DNA of 64,000 nt from Hyphomicrobiales bacterium (GTDB lineage Bacteria > Pseudomonadota > Alphaproteobacteria > Rhizobiales > Rhizobiaceae). Numbering within the stretch: position 1 is the stretch's first letter; the number at the start of each line of letters is the position of its first letter. The notes beneath the pieces were generated by a model. The model did no database searches and was not told where the DNA came from. It saw only the letters and a list, made by a program, of their open reading frames with translations. The position numbers and the translations under genes are program-made. The stretch spans positions 124,001 through 188,000 of the forward strand of contig UCIV01000018.1 in the NCBI GenBank assembly GCA_900472575.1, given 5' to 3'. Positions 33,895-43,443 of the stretch are shown here, in pieces.

Positions 33895-35229
33895 ATGAGC
33901 GAGACGGGTGGGTATTTTCCGCGTTGGCGGCTGAAGACGGAAGGGCGCATCCTGCCCGACGAACGTCTGCCGGCCGGGCCGACGGTGGTGCTGGGCTTCC
34001 AGCATGTGGTGGCGATGTTCGGCTCGACCGTGCTTGCCCCGATGATAATGGGTTTCGATCCGAACGTATCGATCCTGTTTTCCGGCCTTTCGACATTGAT
34101 CTTCTTCATCGCTGTCGGCGGCCGCGTGCCGAGCTATCTCGGTTCCTCCTTCGCCTTCATCGGCCCGGTTCTGGTTGCAACTGCGGCAGCAGCCGGCGCG
34201 CCTAACCCGAATATCGCCTTGGCGCTCGGCGGCATCATCGCAGCCGGTGCGCTTTACGCCCTGATCGGTGTCATCGTCATGATGGCCGGCCATCGCTGGA
34301 TCGAGCGGCTGATGCCGCCGGTCCTGACCGGTGCAATCGTTGCCGCCATCGGCCTCGTGCTGGCGCCGATCGCAATCGCAAGCGCATCCGGCACCGGTGC
34401 GGCAACGCCCGACGGCAGCCAGCTGTCGCGCTGGGTGGCAATAGCCACTGTCGCGGCTGTCGGCCTCGTCGCCGTCTACGCCCCCGGCATGACCCGCCGC
34501 CTGCCGATCCTTCTCGGCGGCGCTTTCGCCTACATCCTCTATCTCGTGCTGGCGAATGGAATGGGTTACGGCACACCGATCGACTTTTCCGGCGTCTCTG
34601 CCGCCGCATGGTTCGGTTTGCCGACCTTCACTGCCCCGGTATTCTCGGCCTCCGCGATCACCCTGATCGCCCCGGTCGTCGTCATTCTGGTTGCCGAAAA
34701 CCTCGGACATATCAAGGCGATCGGCGCCATGACCGGCCGCAATCTCGACCCTTATCTCGGCCGCGCCTTCATCGGTGACGGTGTCGCAACGATCTTCTCC
34801 GGGTTCTTCGGCGGCACCGGCATGACGACCTACGCCGAAAACATGGGTGTCATGGCCGTCACCCGCATCTTCTCGACGCTGGTCTTCCTCGTCGCCGCCT
34901 TCGTCGCCATCCTGCTCGGCTTCTCGCCGAAGTTCGGCGCGCTGATCCAGACCATTCCGGGGCCTGTTCTCGGCGGTCTGTCGATCGTCGTCTTCGGCCT
35001 GATCGCCGCCACTGCCGGCCGTATCTGGGTGGAAAACAAGGTCGACTTTTCCGAGCCGCGCAACCTGATTACCGTCGGTGTGGCGCTGGTTCTCGGCGCC
35101 GGCAACTTCAAGCTCGATGTCGCGGGCTTCACGCTCGACGGCATCGGCACCGCTACGATCGGCGCGATCGTGCTCTATCACGCGCTTGGCCTGACCAAGG
35201 CTGCAAACAAGCCGGATCAACAGGCCTGA
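33895..35229 (+). CDS. NCS2-family nucleobase permease (UraA/RutG-like)
   Basis: This 444-residue transporter of the nucleobase:cation symporter-2 family probably imports uracil or another pyrimidine or purine base with protons. It shows VVLGFQHVVAMFGSTVLAP in the first helix, and the signature region AENLGHIKAIGAMTGRNLDP followed by GDGVATIFSGFFGGTGMTTY, closer to uracil permeases than to xanthine/urate permeases. ATG 33895 opens at the conserved N terminus; the in-frame extension to 33703 has no family similarity. It is a single gene. Confidence 0.9.
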   Translation: MSETGGYFPRWRLKTEGRILPDERLPAGPTVVLGFQHVVAMFGSTVLAPMIMGFDPNVSILFSGLSTLIFFIAVGGRVPSYLGSSFAFIGPVLVATAAAAGAPNPNIALALGGIIAAGALYALIGVIVMMAGHRWIERLMPPVLTGAIVAAIGLVLAPIAIASASGTGAATPDGSQLSRWVAIATVAAVGLVAVYAPGMTRRLPILLGGAFAYILYLVLANGMGYGTPIDFSGVSAAAWFGLPTFTAPVFSASAITLIAPVVVILVAENLGHIKAIGAMTGRNLDPYLGRAFIGDGVATIFSGFFGGTGMTTYAENMGVMAVTRIFSTLVFLVAAFVAILLGFSPKFGALIQTIPGPVLGGLSIVVFGLIAATAGRIWVENKVDFSEPRNLITVGVALVLGAGNFKLDVAGFTLDGIGTATIGAIVLYHALGLTKAANKPDQQA

Positions 35230-35239
35230 CGAGACAAAC

Positions 35240-35265
35240 GCGCAGGCCGCATGGCTGGCCTGCGC
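35240..35265. other. stem-loop after the permease gene
   Basis: A perfect nine-base-pair stem (GCGCAGGCC with GGCCTGCGC, loop of eight) starts 10 bases after the permease stop. No T-run follows, so termination efficiency is uncertain. Confidence 0.5.
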
Positions 35266-35550
35266 TTCGCATTTGCGAAATATCCTTGACTTTTCTCGGC
35301 AAATCCACCAAATGCGGCTCATGCTTTCACCTTCCGGCCGCCGCGTGAGTTGGCCCTGCGACAACAAAGATCGCAAAGAAGGAACAAGGCGCACAGATAG
35401 ATCGCCCTGACACTCAGGGTTCAAGCGCTGGGAAGCAATTTCCAACACACAAGTTCCCAAATCACGCGGGGTTCTTGACGCCAGAAACAGCCCACATGGC
35501 ATGGTGCCATGCAGGCATGTCGTTTTCTGGCGCCCCGAAAGGTATTCGCT

Positions 35551-37341
35551 TTGACGAATTTTGAATCTCTTGGTGTCTCCAAGCAGATCGTCGCCACGCT
35601 GACCGCGCTTGGCATTGAAACTCCGACGCCGATCCAGGCGCAGGCTATCCCGCTTCTCCTCGAAGGCCGCGACCTGATCGGCCTTGCCCAGACAGGCACC
35701 GGCAAAACAGCCGCTTTCGGCCTGCCGCTGATCGAGCGCCTGCTTGCCGATGGCACGCGTCCCGACAACCGCACGACCCGTTCGCTGATCCTTGCGCCGA
35801 CGCGCGAGCTGGTCAACCAGATCGCCGCCAGCCTGAAGTCCTTCGCCAAGGGCCGTCCGCTGAAGATCAACCTCGTCGTCGGCGGTGTGTCGATCAACAA
35901 GCAGCAGCTGCAGCTGGAAAAGGGCACCGACATTCTGGTTGCCACCCCCGGCCGCCTGCTCGATCTCGTAGCCCGCCGCGCCATCGGCCTGACGACCGTG
36001 CGCTTCCTCGTTCTTGACGAAGCCGACCAGATGCTCGATCTGGGCTTCGTCCATGACCTGCGCAAGATCTCCAAGATGGTGCCGAAGAAGCGCCAGACCA
36101 TGCTTTTCTCTGCCACCATGCCGAAGGCGATCGCCGATCTGGCCGCCGACTTCCTCACCGATCCGGTCAAGGTCGAAGTCACGCCTCCGGGCAAGGCTGC
36201 CGACAAGGTCGAACAGTATGTCCATTTCGTTACCGGCAAGGGCGACAAGACGGAAATTCTGCGCAAGTCGCTGCTTGAAAACCCGGATGGCCGCTCTATC
36301 GTCTTCATGCGCACCAAGCACACTGCCGAGAAGCTGATGAAGCATCTCGACAATATCGGCTTCTCTGTCGCCTCCATCCACGGCAACAAGAGCCAGGGCC
36401 AGCGCGAGCGGGCACTAAAGGGTTTCCGTGACGGCGAGATCAAGACGCTGATCGCCACCGACGTTGCCGCCCGCGGCATCGACATTCCGGCCGTCAGCCA
36501 CGTCTATAACTACGACCTGCCGGAAGTGCCGGATGCCTATGTTCACCGCATCGGCCGTACCGCCCGTGCGGGCCGTGACGGCATCGCGATCGCGTTCTGC
36601 GCCCCGGATGAAACGCTGCTCCTGCGCGATATCGAAAAGCTGATGGGCATCGAGATCAAGTCCGTATCCGGCGAGCGCCCGGAAGCGCTGAACCGTCCGG
36701 TCCGCGGCAATGGCAATAACAATAACCGCGGCGGCAACAAGGCCCGTGGCGGCAATGCTCGCGGTAACGGTGGTGGCAACGGCGAAAGCGGCAAGTCCAA
36801 GCGCCGCGAACGCCCGGCCCGCAAGCCGTTCTTCGCGGAAGGCGCAGAAGGTGCTTCGGAAGAGCGCGCAGAGCGCCAGGAACATCGTGGCGGCTCCAAC
36901 AATCGTCCGCAGCGCGACAGCCGCCGCAACGAAGAGTTTCGTGGCCAGCGCCGCAACGAGGAGGCTCCGCGCTCCGAAGGCGACAACGATCTGGTAGCGA
37001 CCTCGGACTTCCGTCCGAACCGTGGCGAGCAGCAGAAGCGCGGCGGCGGCCAGAACCGTGGTCACCAGGGCCAGGGCCAGCGTCAGCCGAACAATGGCGG
37101 CAATCGTGACCGCGCCGCCCACGGCGCCCACGAAGCCGGCAAGCAGCGCCAGCAGCATCAGGCAGGTGCGACCGATGGTGCGCAGGCTGCGGCAAAGACC
37201 GGTGGCCAGAACCGCCATACCCCGCAGAAGACCAGCCAGGGCGAAGGTCGCGGCCCCGTCCGCTTCGGCAATCCCGGCCCTGCTCGTGGCGACGAACAGC
37301 GCGGCGGCGGCTTCCAGGGCCGCAAGCGCCGTCCGGCGTAA
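35551..37341 (+). CDS. rhlE: DEAD-box RNA helicase, RhlE-like
   Basis: This 596-residue ATP-dependent RNA helicase has all the motifs: Q motif (FESLGV, TPIQAQAIP), AQTGTGKT, APTRELVNQ, LDEADQML, FSATMP, IVFMRTK, and ATDVAARGID to HRIGRTARAG. The last 210 residues are a long disordered tail rich in Arg, Gly, Asn and Gln with many RGG-like repeats, an RNA-binding and condensation-prone region. TTG 35551 is preferred since AAAGG lies upstream and homologues start TNFESLG. ATG 35509 sits in a hairpin (GCATGG-TG-CCATGC). Such helicases help ribosome assembly and cold growth. Confidence 0.9.
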   Translation: MTNFESLGVSKQIVATLTALGIETPTPIQAQAIPLLLEGRDLIGLAQTGTGKTAAFGLPLIERLLADGTRPDNRTTRSLILAPTRELVNQIAASLKSFAKGRPLKINLVVGGVSINKQQLQLEKGTDILVATPGRLLDLVARRAIGLTTVRFLVLDEADQMLDLGFVHDLRKISKMVPKKRQTMLFSATMPKAIADLAADFLTDPVKVEVTPPGKAADKVEQYVHFVTGKGDKTEILRKSLLENPDGRSIVFMRTKHTAEKLMKHLDNIGFSVASIHGNKSQGQRERALKGFRDGEIKTLIATDVAARGIDIPAVSHVYNYDLPEVPDAYVHRIGRTARAGRDGIAIAFCAPDETLLLRDIEKLMGIEIKSVSGERPEALNRPVRGNGNNNNRGGNKARGGNARGNGGGNGESGKSKRRERPARKPFFAEGAEGASEERAERQEHRGGSNNRPQRDSRRNEEFRGQRRNEEAPRSEGDNDLVATSDFRPNRGEQQKRGGGQNRGHQGQGQRQPNNGGNRDRAAHGAHEAGKQRQQHQAGATDGAQAAAKTGGQNRHTPQKTSQGEGRGPVRFGNPGPARGDEQRGGGFQGRKRRPA

Positions 37342-37371
37342 GCTGCAAATCTAAAATACAAATAAGCATTG

Positions 37372-37405
37372 AAGCCGCCTCGGGTCTTGCCTCAGGCGGC
37401 TTTAC
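37372..37405 (+). terminator. terminator of the helicase gene
   Basis: AAGCCGCCT pairs with AGGCGGCTT across a 13-base loop and is followed by a short T-rich run (TTTACTTTG). It lies 30 bases after the helicase stop. Confidence 0.75.
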
Positions 37406-37426
37406 TTTGATCATAGAGCCTCCTAG

Positions 37427-37975
37427 GTGAGCACAAAGACCACAACCAAAGGGGCGAAGTTGATAAGATACAACCTATCAGACAAAGATATCCTGAGCGC
37501 CCACCGCCTCTGGCGACGAACAAAATGGGGCAATCGAGTTTACTTGATATCCTGCCTGATTTTGATCGTCCTTATCAGCGCTTACGCTGAGCTGATGTAT
37601 GATGACCTCAACATGCAGATGCTGATGAGAATTGTCCGCGTTCCTCTGAGCATTGCCCTTTTGAGCTTGGCGGCTGGTTTCATCGCCTCACGGGCGGCAT
37701 TGCGCAATTTCAAGGCTCGGTTTCAAGCAAACAAGCCTATAGAACTTAGTTGGAACAACGACACCATTACCTTCGAACAAGGCGTTTCACTTTGGCGCGT
37801 TCCCCTGCAGGATTTCAGATCTTGGGCAATGAACGACAGTATCCTTCTGATCTTGCGGAGAGGAGCAATTTGGGACCCTATCCCCCTACGCGCTTTAACT
37901 CACGATCGACAAGCAGACCTGCTCGACACGTTTACCAAAGCTGGCATTACCCGCGCCAAGTTGTTTCCTTTTTGA
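37427..37975 (+). CDS. two-helix membrane protein, YcxB-like
   Basis: This protein of about 182 residues has two membrane helices (residues about 38-58 and 68-92), then a cytoplasmic domain with FEQGVSLWRVPLQDFRSWAMND and ILLILRRGAIWDPIPLRAL, the pattern of YcxB-like C-terminal domains. GTG 37427 gives the full length; TTG 37460, with AAAGGGG just upstream, is an equally good start. Base use is more AT-rich than its neighbours. The 3' end overlaps the opposite EamA gene by 29 bases. The function is unknown. Confidence 0.65.
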   Translation: MSTKTTTKGAKLIRYNLSDKDILSAHRLWRRTKWGNRVYLISCLILIVLISAYAELMYDDLNMQMLMRIVRVPLSIALLSLAAGFIASRAALRNFKARFQANKPIELSWNNDTITFEQGVSLWRVPLQDFRSWAMNDSILLILRRGAIWDPIPLRALTHDRQADLLDTFTKAGITRAKLFPF

Positions 37976-38852
37976 AATTGGCGGCCTTCCGGTTCACCAG
38001 ATACACCCCCGCCACCACGATCACCGTGCCAACCACCACCGGCAAGGTCAGCGGCTCACCGAACAGGATCGCGGCCTCGATAGCCACCATGGGCGGCATC
38101 AGATAGATCAGCGATGCCGCGCGCGAGACCTGTCCGTGCCGAATGAGCCGAAGCAGCAGGAACACCGCCCCCATCGAAATGCCGATCACCGACCATGCCA
38201 TCGACGCGATCGCCTGCCATGTCCAGTCGAAACGCATGTCCTCTGTCAGAAGGGCGATCGGCAGGGTGACGATCAACGCGCCGACGAACTGCAGCGTCGC
38301 CGTCGCCATCAGGTCTGCCTGCTGCAGATGCTGCTTCTGATAAATGGTCCCGTATGTCACCGATGTCATGGCGACGAGATTGATGATCAGCGGAATGCCG
38401 AGCCCCGTCAGCCCGGCGGCAAGGCTGGCCAGAAGCTGCGGTGAAATCGCGATCAGTATGCCGGCAAAGCCGAGCCCGAGGCCGATGCGCTGGCGAGAAG
38501 AAAGCCGTTCACCAAGCAGGAAGGTGGCTGCCAATGCAGTCAACAGCGGTTGCAGCCCGGCGATGATGCCGGACAGGCCCGACGGCACCCCCTGCCCGAT
38601 CGCATACCAGACGCCGGCAAGATAAAGCCCGTGCAGAAACACGCCGGAGAGAATGGCCTTGCCGAATGCCACCCCGCTCTTGGGCCATTTTGCCCCGATC
38701 AGCAGACAGAGGCCGGCAAAGGCACACGCCGCGAGAGCATGGCGCACGGCGAGAAAGGTGATCGGGTCGGCATGCATGGCCGCATATTTCGCAACGATCC
38801 AGCCCGTGGACCATAGAAAGGCAAATATCGCCGGCGCGAGGCGGTCAAGCAT
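37947..38852 (-). CDS. EamA-family (DMT) transporter
   Basis: This 301-residue inner-membrane transporter has ten predicted helices in two EamA repeats (PAIFAFLWSTGWIVAKY in the first, AWSVIGISMGAVFLLLRL in the second). DMT family members export amino acids, metabolites or drugs. The substrate cannot be inferred. It is divergent from the ATP-grasp operon with a gap of about 300 bases. Confidence 0.87.
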   Translation of the reverse strand: MLDRLAPAIFAFLWSTGWIVAKYAAMHADPITFLAVRHALAACAFAGLCLLIGAKWPKSGVAFGKAILSGVFLHGLYLAGVWYAIGQGVPSGLSGIIAGLQPLLTALAATFLLGERLSSRQRIGLGLGFAGILIAISPQLLASLAAGLTGLGIPLIINLVAMTSVTYGTIYQKQHLQQADLMATATLQFVGALIVTLPIALLTEDMRFDWTWQAIASMAWSVIGISMGAVFLLLRLIRHGQVSRAASLIYLMPPMVAIEAAILFGEPLTLPVVVGTVIVVAGVYLVNRKAANFKKETTWRG

Positions 38853-39160
38853 GATTGGCTTCCGTCAAAGAGGTTAGTTCCCATAGGCGGACAATATTTC
38901 CCGGTCAAAGCAGAAAATCTGACGGCAATCGTCAATGACGTTGATCATCCCGTGAGCACTTGGCGCTTTAACGGGCAACACATTGATTTGACGAATGTTA
39001 GCAAATCCTGACCTATCGGATTCAGCTCTGGGCGGCAGCCTCAAATACCCTATTTCCTAAGCGCCAAGTGGAGTTTCGATTTTATCTTCGGCAACTGCGC
39101 ATGGTTCTTGCATTGCCCTCTGCGTTGTATTCTTATGGCCAAAAAAAGGGGAACGCTTCT
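38853..39160. other. intergenic region
   Basis: These 308 bases separate the divergent EamA and ATP-grasp genes and should hold both promoters. No convincing gene, hairpin or repeat was seen. An in-frame extension of the ATP-grasp gene runs back to 39068, but that part has no similarity to the family. Confidence 0.4.
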
Positions 39161-40570
39161 TTGGCATTTGATGAAATGTTAACTGCGGAGAACCTTCCGC
39201 GCCCACCATATAAAGACTACCACGAGTGGTACGCGGCACAGGACACCGCACATCTGATCCGCAAGACTCAGGATGCGGAAAACATTTTTCGCAAGACCGG
39301 CATCACCTTCGCAGTCTACGGCCACGCGGACAGTTCAGAAAAACTCATCCCCTTCGACATCATTCCCCGCATCATCTCCGCTCGCGAATGGCGCAAGCTG
39401 GCCCAGGGCATCGAGCAGCGGGTTCTGGCGCTCAACGCCTTTCTCGACGACATCTACCACAAGCAGGAGATCATCAAGGCAGGCCGCATCCCGCGCGAAC
39501 TGATCGAGAAGAACGTCGCCTTCCTGCCCGAGATGATCGGCTTCAAGCCACCGGGTGGCGTCTATACCCATATCGTCGGCACCGACATCGTGCGCACCGG
39601 CGAAGACCAGTTCTACGTTCTGGAAGACAATGCCCGCACGCCCTCCGGCGTCTCCTACATGCTGGAGAACCGCGAGACGATGATGCAGATGTTCCCCGAA
39701 CTGTTCACCTTGAACAAGGTGCAGCGGGTCGAGGATTATCCGCGCCTGCTTCGCCAGTCGCTCGCGGCTGTCGCCCCTCCCGGCTGCAAGGGCAAGCCGC
39801 GCGTTGCCGTGCTCACTCCCGGCATCTACAATTCCGCCTACTACGAACACTCCTTCCTCGCCGACCAGATGGGCGTCGAACTGGTGGAAGGTTCGGATCT
39901 GCGCGTGCTCGACGGCAAGGTGCAGATGCGCACCACCCGCGGTTACGAGGCGATCGACGTTCTTTATCGCCGAGTCGACGACGATTTCCTCGACCCTCTC
40001 ACCTTCCGCCCGGATTCGGCGCTGGGCATTCCCGGCATCATGGATGTCTACCGCGCCGGCAATGTCACGATCGCCAATGCACCGGGAACCGGCATCTGCG
40101 ACGACAAGGCGATCTATTCCTACATGCCGGAAATCGTCGAATTCTATACGGGTCGCAAGGCGCTTCTTGAAAACGTGCCGACCTGGCGCTGTTCCGAGCC
40201 GGCCAGCCTCAAATACGTGCTGGAAAATATCGCGGACCTGGTGATCAAGGAAGTTCACGGGTCAGGCGGATACGGCATGCTGGTGGGGCCGACGGCGACA
40301 AAAAAGGAACGCTCCGACTTTGCCGAAAAGCTCAGCGCACGCCCGTCCAACTACATCGCCCAGCCGACGCTGGCTCTGTCCACCGTGCCGATCTTCGTCA
40401 ACAAGGGCATCGCCCCGCGCCACGTCGATCTGCGGCCCTATGTACTGGTTTCCGACAAGGTGAAGATCATTCCAGGCGGTCTCACCCGCGTGGCGATCAA
40501 GCAAGGCTCGCTGGTGGTCAATTCCAGCCAGGGCGGCGGCACCAAGGACACCTGGGTACTGGAAGATTGA
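39161..40570 (+). CDS. circularly permuted ATP-grasp protein
   Basis: This 469-residue circularly permuted type 2 ATP-grasp protein (DUF404/DUF407) shows DNARTPSGVSYMLENRETM, PGIYNSAYYEHSFLADQMGV, PGTGICDDKAIYSYMPEIV and VIKEVHGSGGYGMLVGP. TTG 39161 is chosen since GGGGAA lies upstream and homologues begin at AFDEM. It leads an operon with an alpha-E protein and a transglutaminase-like protease. Genome-context studies suggest that such sets make and process a peptide. The product is unknown. Confidence 0.9.
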   Translation: MAFDEMLTAENLPRPPYKDYHEWYAAQDTAHLIRKTQDAENIFRKTGITFAVYGHADSSEKLIPFDIIPRIISAREWRKLAQGIEQRVLALNAFLDDIYHKQEIIKAGRIPRELIEKNVAFLPEMIGFKPPGGVYTHIVGTDIVRTGEDQFYVLEDNARTPSGVSYMLENRETMMQMFPELFTLNKVQRVEDYPRLLRQSLAAVAPPGCKGKPRVAVLTPGIYNSAYYEHSFLADQMGVELVEGSDLRVLDGKVQMRTTRGYEAIDVLYRRVDDDFLDPLTFRPDSALGIPGIMDVYRAGNVTIANAPGTGICDDKAIYSYMPEIVEFYTGRKALLENVPTWRCSEPASLKYVLENIADLVIKEVHGSGGYGMLVGPTATKKERSDFAEKLSARPSNYIAQPTLALSTVPIFVNKGIAPRHVDLRPYVLVSDKVKIIPGGLTRVAIKQGSLVVNSSQGGGTKDTWVLED

Positions 40571-40582
40571 GGGCGTAGAAGA

Positions 40583-41527
40583 ATGCTGGGAAGAACTGCA
40601 AACGGCCTCTACTGGATGTTCCGTTACATCGAGCGCGCCGAAAACATCGCCCGTCTCGTCGATGCCGGCCTGCGCGTCTCGCTGACCCGCGCCGGCTCTT
40701 CGGATGAGGACTGGCACGGCGTGCTCGAGAGTGCGGGGGTGCGCGAGGCCTATTCCGAGGTCCACGACAAGATGACCGCCTCCGACGCGGTCGATTATCT
40801 GCTGCGCGACCGCACCAACCTGTCGAGCGTCATGTCCTGCATCGAGGCGGGCCGTAACAACGCCCGCATGGTAAGAACCGCCCTGACGCGCGAGACCTGG
40901 GAAGCGACCAACGAGGCGTGGATCGACCTCAAGGCCCGTATGTCGCGCAAGCCCAAGGCTGCCGACCTGCCCGAGCTGATCGGCGTCATAAAACATCGCT
41001 GCGGTCTCATCCGCGGCGCATTTCACGGCTCGATGCTCAGAAACGAGATCTACAATTTCGCCCGCATCGGCACATTCATAGAACGGGCCGACAATACGGC
41101 CCGCATTCTCGACGTGAAATATTACGTGCTCCTGCCTTCCGTCAGCCAGGTCGGCTCCGCGCTCGACAATTTCCAGTGGGAATCGATCCTGCGCTCCGTC
41201 TCGGCCCACCGCTCCTACGGCTGGGTCTATGATGGCGAATACCAAGCCTCAAACATCGCCGATATGCTGATCCTGCAGGTGCAGATGCCGCGCTCGCTCG
41301 CCTATTGTTACGAGAAGATCGTCAGCAACCTGCATTACCTGTCGGAAGATTACGGCGGCGAGCGGCTGACGGCGCATGACACGGCCGATGCGATCCGGAC
41401 CATGCTCAAGCGCGGCTCCGTCACCGAGATCATGGACCAGGGCCTGCACGAATTCCTCGAAGACTTCGTCTACCGCAACAATCAGCTCAGCGCCGAGATT
41501 TCCGACGGCTACCGCTTTTATCAGTAA
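40583..41527 (+). CDS. alpha-E domain protein
   Basis: This 314-residue all-helical protein of the alpha-E family, always found with the circularly permuted ATP-grasp enzyme, opens LGRTANGLYWMFRYIERAEN, the family signature. It includes FARIGTFIERADNTARILDVKY and ends SDGYRFYQ. It follows the ATP-grasp gene by 12 bases. Its exact role is not known; conserved acidic residues suggest a catalytic or ligand-binding helix bundle. Confidence 0.9.
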   Translation: MLGRTANGLYWMFRYIERAENIARLVDAGLRVSLTRAGSSDEDWHGVLESAGVREAYSEVHDKMTASDAVDYLLRDRTNLSSVMSCIEAGRNNARMVRTALTRETWEATNEAWIDLKARMSRKPKAADLPELIGVIKHRCGLIRGAFHGSMLRNEIYNFARIGTFIERADNTARILDVKYYVLLPSVSQVGSALDNFQWESILRSVSAHRSYGWVYDGEYQASNIADMLILQVQMPRSLAYCYEKIVSNLHYLSEDYGGERLTAHDTADAIRTMLKRGSVTEIMDQGLHEFLEDFVYRNNQLSAEISDGYRFYQ

Positions 41528-41559
41528 TCAGCCCAACCGCTCGACCCGAAGGACCACCC

Positions 41560-42381
41560 ATGCGGCTGAAGATTTCGCATACGACAGAATATCTCTATGA
41601 CGAACCCGTTCCCTATCTGCTGCAGCGCCTGCGGCTGACCCCGATCAGCGGGCCGACGCAAAAGGTGCTGAACTGGAGCGTGAAGGTCGACGGCGCCAAG
41701 ATCGAGACGGGGTATTTCGACCAATACGGCAATCATGTCGATCTTGTTTCGGTCGAGGGCGCGGAACATGTGATCCGCATCACCGCCACAGGCGAGGTGG
41801 AAACGCTCGACAAGGCCGGCGTCTTCGGCGCCCATCTCGGCTGCACCCCACTCTGGCTTTACCTGCGCGACACCGGCCGCACAAAGCCCGGCAAGCTGGT
41901 CAAGGATCTGGCTAAAAACGTGAAAGGCGACAGCGAACTGGCGCAGATGCATGCGCTGATGGACGCAATCCACGAGGCGGTTGCCTACAATCCCGGCACC
42001 ACCACGACCGAAACGACGGCCGAAGAGGCGCTGGCGGCAAAGACCGGCGTCTGCCAGGACCACGCCCATATCTTCATTTCAGCCGCGAGGTTTTCCGGCA
42101 TTCCGGCCCGTTATGTTTCCGGTTATCTTTTGATGGAGGATAGGCCGGAACAAGTGGCAACCCATGCGTGGGCGGAAGCCCATGTTCCAGGCCTCGGCTG
42201 GGTTGGCTTCGATGCCGCGAACAATGTCTGCCCTGATGACCGTTATGTCCGCATCGCATCGGGCCTCTGCTACCGAGACTGCGCTCCGGTTTCCGGCATG
42301 CGGATCGGACCGGCCGGGGAAAACCTCACGGTAAGCCTGACGGTCAAACCGAGCCAGGAACAAAGCCAGACGCAGTCCTGA
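41560..42381 (+). CDS. transglutaminase-like cysteine protease family protein
   Basis: This 273-residue protein has the bacterial transglutaminase N-terminal region (KISHTTEYLYDEPVPYLLQRLRL) and a catalytic domain with Cys165 in KTGVCQDHAH, His202 in THAWAEAHVPGLGW and Asp218 in GFDAANN. In this operon type it is thought to be a peptidase acting on the ATP-grasp product. It starts 32 bases after the alpha-E gene. There is no signal peptide. Confidence 0.9.
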   Translation: MRLKISHTTEYLYDEPVPYLLQRLRLTPISGPTQKVLNWSVKVDGAKIETGYFDQYGNHVDLVSVEGAEHVIRITATGEVETLDKAGVFGAHLGCTPLWLYLRDTGRTKPGKLVKDLAKNVKGDSELAQMHALMDAIHEAVAYNPGTTTTETTAEEALAAKTGVCQDHAHIFISAARFSGIPARYVSGYLLMEDRPEQVATHAWAEAHVPGLGWVGFDAANNVCPDDRYVRIASGLCYRDCAPVSGMRIGPAGENLTVSLTVKPSQEQSQTQS

Positions 42382-42446
42382 ATGGACGAACGCAAGCCCG
42401 GCGCCATGTCCGCCTGCCAGAATGAGATTTCTGGACCGGAGGGTGC

Positions 42447-42950
42447 ATGCTGTTAGGGCAGTCTATATTCCAGTCGGTCCTGACCCGGCTGAAGGAAGAA
42501 CAGCGAGACGAAGAGGATACGGCACCCGATACGGCGGATTTCCGCATTCGCGGTCTTGGCGCCGGTTTTCTGACGCCCGATGGTCGCCCGGAATCTGCAA
42601 AAGCAGATGCAGGTAGCTATTTCGACTATCTTGCCGATTGGCCCGCAAGCGAGCCTGACCGCGTGACACCGAACTCAGGCGCGGCGACGGATGGAGAGGC
42701 TGCGCCACCACCGGAAAAACCCGTCATGCCAGCGCATCTCAATCGCCTGACGGAGGCGGAAATTGCCGAGGACCTAGCAATTTCCTCACTGGATAATGAG
42801 ACATCGCTCAACGAAAAACGCCGGAAATTTGCCAAGCTCAATCATCCGGATCGGATAGATGCGGAATTTCGCGACAATGCGACGATCAGGATGAAAACCG
42901 CCAATCTTTTGATCGATCGGGCCCTAAACGCTCTTTACTGGCGCAAGTAA
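42447..42950 (+). CDS. J-domain-like protein with HPD motif
   Basis: This 167-residue protein has an acidic, disordered N-terminal two-thirds and a C-terminal segment EKRRKFAKLNHPDRIDAEFRD, whose HPD triplet and flanking helices resemble a shortened J domain. J domains stimulate DnaK ATPase. Similar proteins are common in rhizobia, but no partner is known. It lies 65 bases after the transglutaminase gene on the same strand, so co-transcription is possible. Confidence 0.75.
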   Translation: MLLGQSIFQSVLTRLKEEQRDEEDTAPDTADFRIRGLGAGFLTPDGRPESAKADAGSYFDYLADWPASEPDRVTPNSGAATDGEAAPPPEKPVMPAHLNRLTEAEIAEDLAISSLDNETSLNEKRRKFAKLNHPDRIDAEFRDNATIRMKTANLLIDRALNALYWRK

Positions 42951-42967
42951 ACGGCTTTTGCGGAGGG

Positions 42968-43180
42968 TCAATCCTCTGGCCGCTCCCTCGGCTTCACATC
43001 CTGTGAGGCCTTCCGGTCAAAGAACAGCTTGTAGGTGGCAAACAAGCCGACGATGGCGACAATCCCGGCCCATACCGCCTCGCCGGCATAAAGCTCGATT
43101 CCGACCCAGACGAAACATACGGCCGGGATAAGCACTCGGCGCCAGAGCGCATCATAAAATGGATGGTTAGGATCGATCAT
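42968..43180 (-). CDS. small two-helix membrane protein (DUF3329-like)
   Basis: This 70-residue protein starts MIDPNHPFYDALWRRVLIPA, has two hydrophobic helices (about residues 16-34 and 36-53), and ends in a charged tail. The NHPFY-LWRR opening resembles short alphaproteobacterial membrane proteins annotated DUF3329. GGAGGAGG precedes ATG 43180. The function is unknown. Confidence 0.65.
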   Translation of the reverse strand: MIDPNHPFYDALWRRVLIPAVCFVWVGIELYAGEAVWAGIVAIVGLFATYKLFFDRKASQDVKPRERPED

Positions 43181-43443
43181 ATAAATTGCCTCCTCCGACC
43201 GGACACACTCGGCTTTCACGGGGTATCCGGGTTGACAGGGAAAAATGCAAGATCACTGGCAGACAAACTCTCTTCACAGGCACGATTCCTGCTCACGTTT
43301 CCCGTCAATATTCACATTCCGCATCGACGCTCACCTCAGCATCGATTTTTCCGTCATCCATGGCGCGATTGGCATTGAAGCCTTTGCCGAGCTAGGCTAA
43401 GAACCACCCATCGGACACTGACGAGTCATCGTCATCACGGTTA

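Noticed and set aside
35222..35550. Cold-shock riboswitch-like leader for the helicase
   Set aside because: The leader has hairpins, but nothing matches a known cold-shock element. Only the start-proximal hairpin was kept as an observation.
33802..36381. An 859-codon minus-strand open frame
   Set aside because: It is a shadow of the permease and helicase genes in a GC-rich genome. Its composition (very rich in Asp, Arg, His and Gly) matches no family, and both plus-strand genes are clear.
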